From Williamsia sp. 1138 (GTDB lineage: Bacteria > Actinomycetota > Actinomycetes > Mycobacteriales > Mycobacteriaceae), in contig NZ_MJEJ02000046.1 of the NCBI RefSeq assembly GCF_002095435.2, positions 62,001 to 126,000 of the forward strand: 64,000 nt of DNA, written 5' to 3'. Positions 1 through 7,862 of the stretch are shown here, piece by piece (position 1 is the stretch's first letter; each line of letters opens with the position of its first letter). Below the pieces are notes generated by a model. The model was not told the DNA's origin and searched no databases. It was given only the letters and a program-made list of their open reading frames with translations. The position numbers were made by a program, and so were the translations under genes.

Positions 1-194
1 GGTTCGGTCTCCCCCGGCTCCACCGAGAACAGCTGGGCCACAGCCGGTCCCGCCAGCTCGGATACTTCGGACCGGTTGGAGGCCAATTCTTCGTCGCCTC
101 GATGGAGCTGCCAGGCCGCGATCAGGGCGACGACGCAGGCGACGACCACCACCAGGTTCGCCAGATACCAGCACCACATGCGACGCGCGGTCAT
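1..194 (-). CDS. Mce-associated membrane protein, partial (C-terminus beyond window)
   Basis: The reading frame opens with ATG at 194 and runs open to base 1, so only about 64 N-terminal residues are visible. They begin MTARRMWCWYLANL, followed by one long hydrophobic segment at about residues 8-28 and then a polar stretch, the layout of a membrane-anchored protein with an extracytoplasmic domain. The start overlaps the stop of the upstream gene in an ATGA arrangement, so the two are translated together. Proteins of this type (Mam) usually close mce operons in Mycobacteriales and are thought to support the Mce lipid-import complex. The family call rests mainly on this pairing and topology. 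Confidence 0.6.
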   Translation of the reverse strand, partial: MTARRMWCWYLANLVVVVACVVALIAAWQLHRGDEELASNRSEVSELAGPAVAQLFSVEPGETE

Positions 195-823
195 GGGTAG
201 AACTCCAGCGCCGAGATCTTCAGGGCACCATCGTCGGGCACCATGTCGACCTGTATCCGAAAGCGTTGCACCGCGGGATCCTGCGTCTTGTCCTCGTCGA
301 GACCGGTCCTCACCTCGATCGCCGCGGTGACGAGCAACGTCGCGCGCTCACCTGACCTCGACGAGATCCCGACACCGTCGACGGTCCCTGTCGACACCGT
401 GCCGATCTTCTGGACGAATGCCGTGAACGCGTCGGTGGACTGGGCGAACTCGTCACCGAACGTGCCGGTGGCGCCGGCGCGGATCTGCCTGGCGCGCTTG
501 CCACCGTCGCCCGCGTCGGGCGTCAGCAACACCTCCACCCGCTCCGCGGCGGCCCGCATGTACTGGGCGTCGGTGAAGCCCCCGTCGGTATGGGCGTATC
601 GGTAGCCGCCGATGGCTGCGACGACTGCTGCGATCAGGACCGCGACCACCAGACCCGTGAGCCACCGCGGGCGGGCATCCGGCTCGCGCTCGCCCAGTTC
701 GACCTCCAATGCGGCCAGTTCGCGCTCGGCGGCCCGCAGGTGCGCACGGGCGGCCTTGTCCGAGGCGATCAGGGCGCGTTGCTCCCCGGATACGGCAGGG
801 CGCAGTGCGCGGACGTTCAGCAC
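191..823 (-). CDS. Mce-associated membrane protein (Mam-like)
   Basis: The 210-residue product has a charged, Ala/Glu-rich cytoplasmic N-terminus (about 1-52, probably a short coiled coil), one transmembrane helix at about 54-72, and an external domain with a pattern typical of Mce-associated proteins (QYMRAAAERVEVLLT, then TFGDEFAQSTDAFTAFV). The family accompanies MceA-F lipid-uptake systems in the cell envelope. The frame starts at a GTG (823); a start a few codons further in cannot be excluded. Its TGA overlaps the ATG of the next gene. The mce genes themselves would lie outside the window or further along the minus strand. Confidence 0.72.
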   Translation of the reverse strand: MLNVRALRPAVSGEQRALIASDKAARAHLRAAERELAALEVELGEREPDARPRWLTGLVVAVLIAAVVAAIGGYRYAHTDGGFTDAQYMRAAAERVEVLLTPDAGDGGKRARQIRAGATGTFGDEFAQSTDAFTAFVQKIGTVSTGTVDGVGISSRSGERATLLVTAAIEVRTGLDEDKTQDPAVQRFRIQVDMVPDDGALKISALEFYP

Positions 824-1022
824 CGGTTCAGCCTAGTAGAACACGTTCAGCGGCCCGGCGGACCCGTCAGTCCGGCACCGGGCGCCGACGGCCGGGTCGT
901 CGACAGCTCATGGTCGCCCGCCTCGCACGACAGCGTGTAAAGAAACGATTTGTCGCTAACCGCGCCGGATCGCGCCTGCGATGGTTACATGGTTTTCCAC
1001 CACACTGATTCGGAGGTCGCCG

Positions 1023-1100
1023 ATGGCCACTCATTCGACACTGGCTGGTTCGCCGCCTGCGAATCCGGTGTCGCGCCCTGCAGATACCGCGCGACCATGA
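1023..1100 (+). CDS. Short upstream ORF (25 codons) coupled to the stress-protein gene
   Basis: An ATG at 1023 is preceded by a strong GGAGGT ribosome-binding site at about 1012-1017 and encodes 25 residues rich in Pro, Ala and Ser (starting MATHSTLAGSPP). Its TGA at 1098-1100 overlaps the ATG at 1097 of the universal stress protein in an ATGA junction. The stress-protein start has no good ribosome-binding site of its own, so ribosomes probably reach it by finishing this leader. An alternative is that the leader is the ancestral N-terminus of the stress protein, separated by a frameshift. Confidence 0.55.
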   Translation: MATHSTLAGSPPANPVSRPADTARP

Positions 1101-1969
1101 GTGTCATCGTCGGGTACCAGCCCGGTCGGGGTGGTGATGAGGCGGTCGAACTCGGAGCCAGTCTCGCGAGCGCACTGTCCACCAATCTGGTCATGGTCAT
1201 CGCGACACCCAAACCGTGGACGACCCCTTCTCTAGCGCGGGTGGACGCCGAGTTCAGTGCCTATGCCCGGCGTTATGGCGACGACGCCGAATCCGCGGCC
1301 CGCGCGCATCTGGCCCTGCGTGCTCCCAACACCGAGGTGACCTATCTCCGGGTCAGCGAACGTTCGGTGTCCAAGTCGATCCAGAAGGTACTCACCGAGC
1401 ACGACGGGGAGATCCTCGTCCTGGGTACCACTCACGGGTCCGATGACGGCCGGATGTCCCTGGGCGTGACGACCAGTCGGCTGATGCACTCGAGTTCCAT
1501 CCCGCTGGCGCTGGCGCCCAAGGGGTACAGGTGCGCCCGGATCACCGGTGTCACCTGCGCGTATTCCGGCGACGACCACAGCGAAGACGTGGTCACGTCC
1601 GCGAAGGCACTCGCCGCGCAGATGAGCGTTCCGTTGCGGGTGGCCACATTCGGCGTCACACCCGCGGACATGTTCCCACCCGAGGTCGGCTTCGACGTCG
1701 AACGCAGCGTGCTGGAGGCGTGGAAGGAACAGATGACCGCGTCCATGCAGAAGTTGGTGTCGGACAAGATCATCGATGACAGCGTCCCGACGAAGATCAG
1801 CACCGGCAACGACTGGGACGCCGCGTTCGACGCCATCGAGTGGTCCGACGGTGAGGTGCTGGCGATCGGCACCACCCCGCGCGACGCGATCAAGCGGGTC
1901 TTCTTGGGCTCCAGGGCAGCGAAAATCGTCGCCTCCGCAACTGTTCCGGCAATAATCTTCCCAGGCTGA
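1097..1969 (+). CDS. Universal stress protein, tandem two-domain
   Basis: The product has 290 residues from ATG 1097 and contains two UspA folds in tandem. The first begins MSVIVGYQPGRGGDEAVEL and carries the Gly-rich nucleotide-binding segment LGTTHGSDDGRMSLG; the second ends with AIGTTPRDAIKRVFLGSR. Two-domain Usp proteins of actinobacteria bind ATP and are linked to dormancy and stress. Longer in-frame starts (from 950) are possible, but they lack the family consensus, and 1097 lies in an ATGA overlap with a leader ORF that has a strong ribosome-binding site. The permease gene begins 10 bases after the stop, so the two are probably co-transcribed and this Usp may modulate the transporter. 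Confidence 0.85.
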   Translation: MSVIVGYQPGRGGDEAVELGASLASALSTNLVMVIATPKPWTTPSLARVDAEFSAYARRYGDDAESAARAHLALRAPNTEVTYLRVSERSVSKSIQKVLTEHDGEILVLGTTHGSDDGRMSLGVTTSRLMHSSSIPLALAPKGYRCARITGVTCAYSGDDHSEDVVTSAKALAAQMSVPLRVATFGVTPADMFPPEVGFDVERSVLEAWKEQMTASMQKLVSDKIIDDSVPTKISTGNDWDAAFDAIEWSDGEVLAIGTTPRDAIKRVFLGSRAAKIVASATVPAIIFPG

Positions 1970-1978
1970 GGTGTCCAC

Positions 1979-3496
1979 ATGGATTTGAGCAAAGACCCGG
2001 CGCAGCAGCCCGGCGCACTGAACACGAAGACCCTCTTCCGGCGAAAGCCGATTCCGAAGGGCGACGAAGCCGAGGCCGACACCGGCCTCGAACGCACGAT
2101 CACCACCACGCAGCTGGCCTGTTTCGGTATCGGTGCGACCATCGGCACCGGCATCTTCTTCGTGATGAGCGTGGCCGTGCCGGACGCGGGCCCGTCGGTG
2201 GTCGTGGCGTTCATCGTCGCCGGCATCGCCGCCGGACTGGCAGCCATCTGCTACGCCGAGATGGCGTCGTCGGTACCTGTCTCGGGCTCGACGTACTCGT
2301 ACGCCTACGCCACCCTCGGCGAGATCGTCGCGATGGCGGTCGCCGCGTGCCTGCTCCTGGAGTACGGGGTCTCGACGGCGGCTGTCGCGGTGGGCTGGAG
2401 TGAGTATCTCAACGCACTACTCGGCTATCTGCACATCCCGCAGATACCGCAGGCCCTGAGTGCTGCACCCTGGGACGACAATTCCGGGTGGGTCAATCTT
2501 CCCGCCATCATTCTGGTCGGACTGTGTGCACTGCTGCTGATCCGCGGCGCCAGCGAATCGGCGAAAGCCAACTTCGTGATGGTCGCGATCAAGCTCGCCG
2601 TACTCGCGATGTTCATCGGAATCGCCTTCGCGGGTTTCAACGCCGACAACCTCAGTCCGTTCTTCCTCCACGGGGCGGACGGTGTGACCGTGGCCGCCGG
2701 GGTCATCTTCTTCTCGTTCATCGGCCTCGACGCGGTGTCGACGGCCGGCGAGGAGGTCAAGGATCCCCAGCGGACGATGCCGCGGGCGCTGATCGCCGCC
2801 CTGGTCACCGTTGTCCTCGTCTACGTCCTGGTGGCACTGGCCGCTGTCGGCGCCCAGACCGCCGCAGATTTCGAGGGGCAGGAAGCGGGTCTCGCCGCGA
2901 TCCTCGAGGAGGTGACCGGCCAGACCTGGCCATCGATGGTCCTCTCCCTGGGCGCCGTCATCTCGATCTTCTCGGTGACCCTGGTGACCCTCTACGGACA
3001 GACCCGCATCCTGTTCGCGATGGGGCGCGACGGCATGCTGCCCAGGTTCTTCACCCGGGTCAACGCGCGCACCCTGACGCCGGTGAACAACACGGTCGTC
3101 GTCGCGGTCATCGTTGCCCTACTGGCAGGGTTCGTTCCGCTGGACTACCTGATCGACATGGTGTCCATCGGCACCCTGACGGCGTTCAGCGTCGTCAGCC
3201 TGGGCGTGATCCTCCTGCGTCGCCGAGAACCCGACCTGTACCGGCCATTCAAGGTGCCGTTCTACCCGGTCACCCCCGTGCTCGCGATCGCGGCATGTAT
3301 CTACATCCTGTACGGGTTGCACTGGTACACCTACGTGTTCTTCTTGCTGTGGGTGTCGGTGGTGCTCGTGTATTACCTGGTCTACGGACGTAAACACTCA
3401 CTGTTGAACGTCACGTCCGACCCACTCGGCGGCGCCGCGACCATCCCCGGCCACGGCGCACCACCGGGTCAGGCGCCCCCGGATCAGTCACCGTAG
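1979..3496 (+). CDS. APC-superfamily amino acid permease
   Basis: A 505-residue integral membrane protein with about twelve hydrophobic segments. It matches the cationic amino acid transporter/YfnA-like branch of the APC superfamily: the first helix carries the family signature GIGATIGTGIFF (about 51-62), and later segments include FFSFIGLDAVSTAGEEVKDPQR, split here as FFSFIGLDAV and AGEEVKDPQR. The N-terminus (about 1-40) is polar and the C-terminus is Pro/Gly-rich and cytoplasmic. The substrate is probably an amino acid, perhaps basic, taken up across the inner membrane. It lies 10 bases downstream of the universal stress protein, an association I know from other actinobacteria. Its stop nearly abuts that of the convergent STAND gene. 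Confidence 0.88.
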   Translation: MDLSKDPAQQPGALNTKTLFRRKPIPKGDEAEADTGLERTITTTQLACFGIGATIGTGIFFVMSVAVPDAGPSVVVAFIVAGIAAGLAAICYAEMASSVPVSGSTYSYAYATLGEIVAMAVAACLLLEYGVSTAAVAVGWSEYLNALLGYLHIPQIPQALSAAPWDDNSGWVNLPAIILVGLCALLLIRGASESAKANFVMVAIKLAVLAMFIGIAFAGFNADNLSPFFLHGADGVTVAAGVIFFSFIGLDAVSTAGEEVKDPQRTMPRALIAALVTVVLVYVLVALAAVGAQTAADFEGQEAGLAAILEEVTGQTWPSMVLSLGAVISIFSVTLVTLYGQTRILFAMGRDGMLPRFFTRVNARTLTPVNNTVVVAVIVALLAGFVPLDYLIDMVSIGTLTAFSVVSLGVILLRRREPDLYRPFKVPFYPVTPVLAIAACIYILYGLHWYTYVFFLLWVSVVLVYYLVYGRKHSLLNVTSDPLGGAATIPGHGAPPGQAPPDQSP

Positions 3497-3498
3497 GG

Positions 3499-6400
3499 TC
3501 AGCCACCACAGGGCGGGTCATAGGGGCTCGCCGGAAGATACTGTCGCCATTCGGCTTCGGTGATCTGGTCGCCGGCGGCCTCGCACGCCCTGGCGAGCAT
3601 CAGATCGGTGTCCACCGTCCAGGACATCACAGCGCCGCCGTCCCCGGCGGCCAGGACCGTGCGGTCGTCATCCGCGAACCGGACGTCGAACACCTTGCCA
3701 CCGAACGCCCTGAGCACCATCAGTAGATCGGGACGGCGTTCATCGGACACGTCCCACGTCCAGATCTCCCCGGCGCCTCCTCCGACCACGATGGTGTCGC
3801 CGTCGGATGAGTAGGCACCGCTGTAGATCTGACCGACCGGACCCGACAGTCGGGCGGTGATCTCGGGGTTGTCGCGGTGGGTGATGTCCACCGTGGCGAG
3901 TTCCTTGGTCGACGAAGTCACCAACAGCGCGGCTCCGTCGGGTCTGAAACGGACCGCGAGGGCGGCGGTGTCGAAAACATTGATCGTCATCAGCTGCCGG
4001 GGTCGCGTCGGGTCGGTGAGGTCGTAGAGCAGCACCGACCCTCCGGGGGTGGCAAGTGCTACCGACGTTCCGTCCGGACTCAGGGACGCCCAGGTCACGC
4101 CCTCGCCCACCTCTATGTTCGAGACGACCTCCGGGGCGGACAGGTCGGACACGTCGATCACCGGCAGCCGGTTCGACTCCAGCCCACCGGTCACCGCGAT
4201 CTGACTGTCCTCGTTCACATCCACCGTCTCGTTCAGCGTCTGCAAGGCACGCACGCCTGGCCCGACGAGTTTCGGTTCCTCGTCGGAGTAGTCGCCGAAA
4301 TAGACTGTGCCGTCGGCGGACCCCAGGACAGCCAGACGACCTGTCGCCGAGACACCGATCGCTCCGGAGAACGACGCGTCCGGCGGCGGCGCGAGTTCGG
4401 GCCCCACCCGCACCAGGTTCGGTCCATCCGAGACCCGTAGCCGGGTGACCTCACCCGACGGTCCGCTGCTGGCAAGAATGTCGGGGCTGCGAGATCCGGC
4501 GGGGATCTGGAAGATGGTCTCCGATCCCAATCGGATCATGGGATGGGTCGTCTGCCACGCGGTGACCACCCCGTCGTCGGCGGTGGCGACGACCTCCCCG
4601 CCGACATATACCACGGAGGTGAACGTCGAGGGGCCATGCCAGATCCGGGCGGAGTCGTTGCCTGATGCTCGTAAGTCGAACTCGCGCACGGTGTTGTCGG
4701 AGCCGGCTGCCGCGAGCCGGTTGCCGTCGTCGCTGATACTGATGCCGTTGACGTAGTTCCCGAATCCCTCGATGGTCCGGGCCAGTGACGAGCCGCCTCC
4801 GGCGGTCAGCGCATAGAACTGGACCTGGTGGCTCTTGAGGCCCATCGCGAGTTCCCCATCGGGAGCGAACACCAGACTCAGCGCCTGCTGGTTGTCCGAC
4901 CACTGGGTCAGCTCGATCGGCGGCAGCGGCACGAGCCCCGAATCCGAGACCGTCCACAGATCGACTCGTCGGGTCACGCTGCTCGTTGCCAGTATCGAGC
5001 CGTCGCGCGAAAAGGCGACGGCCTGACCGGTTCCGGCGACACTCGGGGGCAGTGCAATCGCCACCCACTGCTCACCCTCACGCTGCCAACCCAGCACACC
5101 GACCTGCTCCACGGCGGCCACGAGGGTCCTGCCGTCGGGGCTGAGCGCGATCCCGTTCACCGGTTGTCCGGTCGGAAGCACCGCGGTCCGGGTGGGTGCC
5201 AGCGGATCGCGGACATCCCACACCTCGGTTGCAGCGCGCCCCCCGAGCACGAGTGTCGTCGAGTCCGCACTGAAGGACAGCGCGCGCAGGGCCTCGTTCG
5301 AGTCGTGCCCACCGAAATCGCCGAGCCTGCGCGCGAGTCCGCCCAGGACGACGGGGCCAGTCGCCTCGGGCGCGGTGGTGTACAGAGTCACACGGTTTGC
5401 GGCATCGGCCATCGCCAGCAGCCCCCGCCCCGGGCTGTAGGCGACCTTGACCGGCCCGACCGGTCCGAGAAATCGTGCAGGGGTGGCGATCGCGCTGTTG
5501 TCGATCAGGTTCGACCGCGCCTCCAACGTCGGTGAGGTGCGATACGCGATCATCGCCAACTGCCGCGCGAGGGCCGGATCGCGTTCGGTGAGCTCGCCCG
5601 ACTGCACCGCGAGTTGCCGGCTCAGTGCCTGTCTCTGGAGTTGTTCTGCCCGGTTGCGCTCGTCGACCGCGTCGCTCCGGGCGATCACCGCGAGCGTCGC
5701 GGCGAGCGCGGCCACGAGCGCCACCACGGCGACACCGAAGGCGATTCGCCGCAGTTGCCGCACCCGGCGCCGTTCGCCCGCCTCGAGCTTGCGCTGCTGC
5801 TCATTGCTGGCGTGCAAGAACGCGGTCTCGGCGGTCGTCAGCTGCGGTTCACCGCGTTCGCCTGGAATGAAATCGTTGACCATTCCGAGCCAGGCGCCGC
5901 GAATCAACAGTTCGTCGGCGCGGTCACCCGATTCCCAGAGGGTCCAGGCCTGCCGAAAGCGTTTGTGCATCAGCAACCTGGCCCGATCGCCGTCGATCCA
6001 CTGCTGCAGTCTGGGCCAGGCGGTGAGCAGGGCCTCGTGCGTGACCTCGGCGTAGTCGGCATCGACGCTGACCAGCCGAGCCGCCGCGAAACGTTCGAGC
6101 ACCTCGACCGCGCGGGCGGCCTCCGGGCTCAGGGTCGCGGCCGCATCTCCGGCCGATGCCGGGTCGGCGCTCGCGATACCCAACGCCTCGAGCGGCGCCT
6201 TACGCCTGCTCACCCACTCGTCGTCGACATTGACCATGGCGAGGAGCTGGCGCCTGGCGAGATCGCGCTCCGCATCGTCGAGATCGGCGTAGACCGCTTC
6301 AGCTGTGCGCTCGACGGCGCCGCTGATGCGGCCGGTGGCGAGATAGTCGGCGACGGTGAGCCGGCGACGATCCGAATGCGACCAGGTCGCCAGCAGTGCG

Positions 6401-7362
6401 TGCGAGAGCATGGGCAGAGCGGTCGCCCCGGAGTAGCCCGCGGCCGGCGCGACGTCCGCCAGCAGCAGCTCGACCAGATCGTCGTCGATGTCCAACCCTG
6501 CCCTGCGGGCCGGCCCGGTGATCACCTCCCGGAGCTGGTCGACGCCCATCGACGCCACCACCACCTGCGAATGCTGCAGGACATCGACCAGGAACGGCAC
6601 AGCCGAGACCCGCGCGTAGTAGTCGGCGCGCAGCACACCGACGACCACTGCCCCGGGACCACCACCGTCGGCGACCAACTCCGTGACGGCCTCCAGAAAC
6701 TCTTCCCTGGCGACCGCGGGAGCCAACGTCCAGAGTTCTTCGAGTTGATCGACGACAACGAGCAGTGGGCCGTCTCCGTCGCCGGTCCCGTCTGCGATGG
6801 CCGAGGCGAGAGCCGCTACCGGATCTGTCCCGGGCACCATCAGGGTCGATCGCCACCCCGCGAGCGACGCGCTCCCCACCGAGGGGAGCAGACCCGCACG
6901 AACCACCGACGACTTGCCGGCGCCCGAGGGCCCCACCACCATCACCATGCGCCGGCGTGGGTCCTCGCCAGACGATGCCGACACCACCGCGTCGACGAGT
7001 CGATCGGTCACATCTTTCCGTCCGAAGAACCACTCTTTGTCGTCGGTCTGAAATGACTCGAATCCGCGATAAGGCGTAGGGGCGATTTCCGAGCGGGTCG
7101 ATACTTTTCTTCGTGCCCGTCGCACTGCGGCCCACCAGATATCGGTGTCCGAACCGGAGACACCGCAAGAACTGAGCACTGCGAAAAACATTCCTTTACT
7201 GGCTGCGGTCGGCGCGTGATTACCGGCCAGCCATCCGCTCACCGTTCCGAGCAGTGCGTCGGATTGTTCAACCAATTCTCTGACGGTGAGACCGGCATTC
7301 TCACGGAGTTCGGTGAGTGCCTTGCCCAAATCCTCACGCGTCTGAACAGTTTCCGGATACAT
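3499..7362 (-). CDS. HTH-nSTAND1 NTPase with WD40-like beta-propeller
   Basis: A 1287-residue signal-transducing STAND NTPase. Residues about 8-85 form an Xre-like helix-turn-helix region. The linker PYRGFESFQTDDKEWFFGR (about 98-115) is the classic entry to nSTAND1 domains. Walker A is GPSGAGKSS (144-152) and Walker B LVVVDQLEE (201-209). A winged-helix/helical region follows to about 530, then one transmembrane helix near 538-560, then repeated WD40-type blades to the C-terminus. Such proteins oligomerise on ligand recognition; the propeller is the likely sensor and may lie on the opposite side of the membrane from the NTPase. Actinobacterial members are associated with signalling and, in some lineages, phage defence; the effector here is not evident. 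It is divergent from a LuxR-type gene. Confidence 0.9.
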   Translation of the reverse strand: MYPETVQTREDLGKALTELRENAGLTVRELVEQSDALLGTVSGWLAGNHAPTAASKGMFFAVLSSCGVSGSDTDIWWAAVRRARRKVSTRSEIAPTPYRGFESFQTDDKEWFFGRKDVTDRLVDAVVSASSGEDPRRRMVMVVGPSGAGKSSVVRAGLLPSVGSASLAGWRSTLMVPGTDPVAALASAIADGTGDGDGPLLVVVDQLEELWTLAPAVAREEFLEAVTELVADGGGPGAVVVGVLRADYYARVSAVPFLVDVLQHSQVVVASMGVDQLREVITGPARRAGLDIDDDLVELLLADVAPAAGYSGATALPMLSHALLATWSHSDRRRLTVADYLATGRISGAVERTAEAVYADLDDAERDLARRQLLAMVNVDDEWVSRRKAPLEALGIASADPASAGDAAATLSPEAARAVEVLERFAAARLVSVDADYAEVTHEALLTAWPRLQQWIDGDRARLLMHKRFRQAWTLWESGDRADELLIRGAWLGMVNDFIPGERGEPQLTTAETAFLHASNEQQRKLEAGERRRVRQLRRIAFGVAVVALVAALAATLAVIARSDAVDERNRAEQLQRQALSRQLAVQSGELTERDPALARQLAMIAYRTSPTLEARSNLIDNSAIATPARFLGPVGPVKVAYSPGRGLLAMADAANRVTLYTTAPEATGPVVLGGLARRLGDFGGHDSNEALRALSFSADSTTLVLGGRAATEVWDVRDPLAPTRTAVLPTGQPVNGIALSPDGRTLVAAVEQVGVLGWQREGEQWVAIALPPSVAGTGQAVAFSRDGSILATSSVTRRVDLWTVSDSGLVPLPPIELTQWSDNQQALSLVFAPDGELAMGLKSHQVQFYALTAGGGSSLARTIEGFGNYVNGISISDDGNRLAAAGSDNTVREFDLRASGNDSARIWHGPSTFTSVVYVGGEVVATADDGVVTAWQTTHPMIRLGSETIFQIPAGSRSPDILASSGPSGEVTRLRVSDGPNLVRVGPELAPPPDASFSGAIGVSATGRLAVLGSADGTVYFGDYSDEEPKLVGPGVRALQTLNETVDVNEDSQIAVTGGLESNRLPVIDVSDLSAPEVVSNIEVGEGVTWASLSPDGTSVALATPGGSVLLYDLTDPTRPRQLMTINVFDTAALAVRFRPDGAALLVTSSTKELATVDITHRDNPEITARLSGPVGQIYSGAYSSDGDTIVVGGGAGEIWTWDVSDERRPDLLMVLRAFGGKVFDVRFADDDRTVLAAGDGGAVMSWTVDTDLMLARACEAAGDQITEAEWRQYLPASPYDPPCGG

Positions 7363-7442
7363 GCGATACCAACCCCGTCTGGCGATCTTCCTCGTCGAAC
7401 AGCCACATCGCTGTACGGATTCCGTATCGACTTGCCCCGAGA

Positions 7443-7504
7443 CGCCACTTCAGGTGGCGATCGTTTCCTGATGTCCGAAATGATAGCCAGGTCCGCTTCG
7501 GACA
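7443..7504. promoter_or_regulatory. Two inverted repeats in the STAND/LuxR divergent intergenic region
   Basis: The 181-base gap between the divergent STAND and LuxR-type genes holds CGCCAC-5-GTGGCG (7443-7459) and, 13 bases further on, TGTCCGAA-17-TTCGGACA with perfect 8-base arms (7472-7504). Both sit 40-100 bases before the LuxR-type start and are candidate operators for that regulator or for the HTH domain of the STAND protein. Function is inferred from position and symmetry only. Confidence 0.4.
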
Positions 7505-7543
7505 ACTACACGCCCGGGTCGATGGGCGAAGGGGAGCATTCAA

Positions 7544-7858
7544 ATGCATACAGAGGCAAGCGATTCAATCGTCTATTCAGATGAAAAGGTATCGCGGCCC
7601 GCAACACTCAGACTCGTTCGCGAAACGAACGAAAAGCCGCAGTTGTCATCTCGCGAAATCGAGGTGTTATTGGCGTGGTTCGACGCTGATTCAAAAGAGG
7701 CAGCGGCCGCACGACTTTATATCTCGGCTGCAACGGTGAGCACACATGTGACGAGAATCCGCGTCAAATATGCCGCCTGTGGCAGGCCCGCCAAAACCAA
7801 ATCCAGTTTGTTCGCCAGAGCCGTCCAAGACGGCTACACGCGGCTCGAGGACTGGTGA
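7544..7858 (+). CDS. Small LuxR/GerE-type DNA-binding protein
   Basis: The 104-residue product is little more than a C-terminal LuxR-type helix-turn-helix: LSSREIEVLLAWFDADSKEA (about 34-53) opens the domain and YISAATVSTHVTRIRVKY is the recognition helix region. There is no receiver or ligand-binding domain, only about 30 polar residues before the HTH, so any signal would have to come from a partner. The gene has a GGGGAG ribosome-binding site, is more AT-rich than its neighbours, and is divergent from the HTH-STAND-WD40 gene, which makes regulation of that gene plausible. Confidence 0.75.
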   Translation: MHTEASDSIVYSDEKVSRPATLRLVRETNEKPQLSSREIEVLLAWFDADSKEAAAARLYISAATVSTHVTRIRVKYAACGRPAKTKSSLFARAVQDGYTRLEDW

Positions 7859-7862
7859 GGCC

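Noticed and set aside
5614-7056. 480-codon frame opposite the STAND gene
   Set aside because: It has low-complexity, His/Arg-rich composition and is antisense to a well-defined multidomain protein.
7363-7858. Genomic island boundary suggested by AT-rich sequence
   Set aside because: The AT-rich stretch is short and there is no integrase, direct repeat or tRNA beside it.
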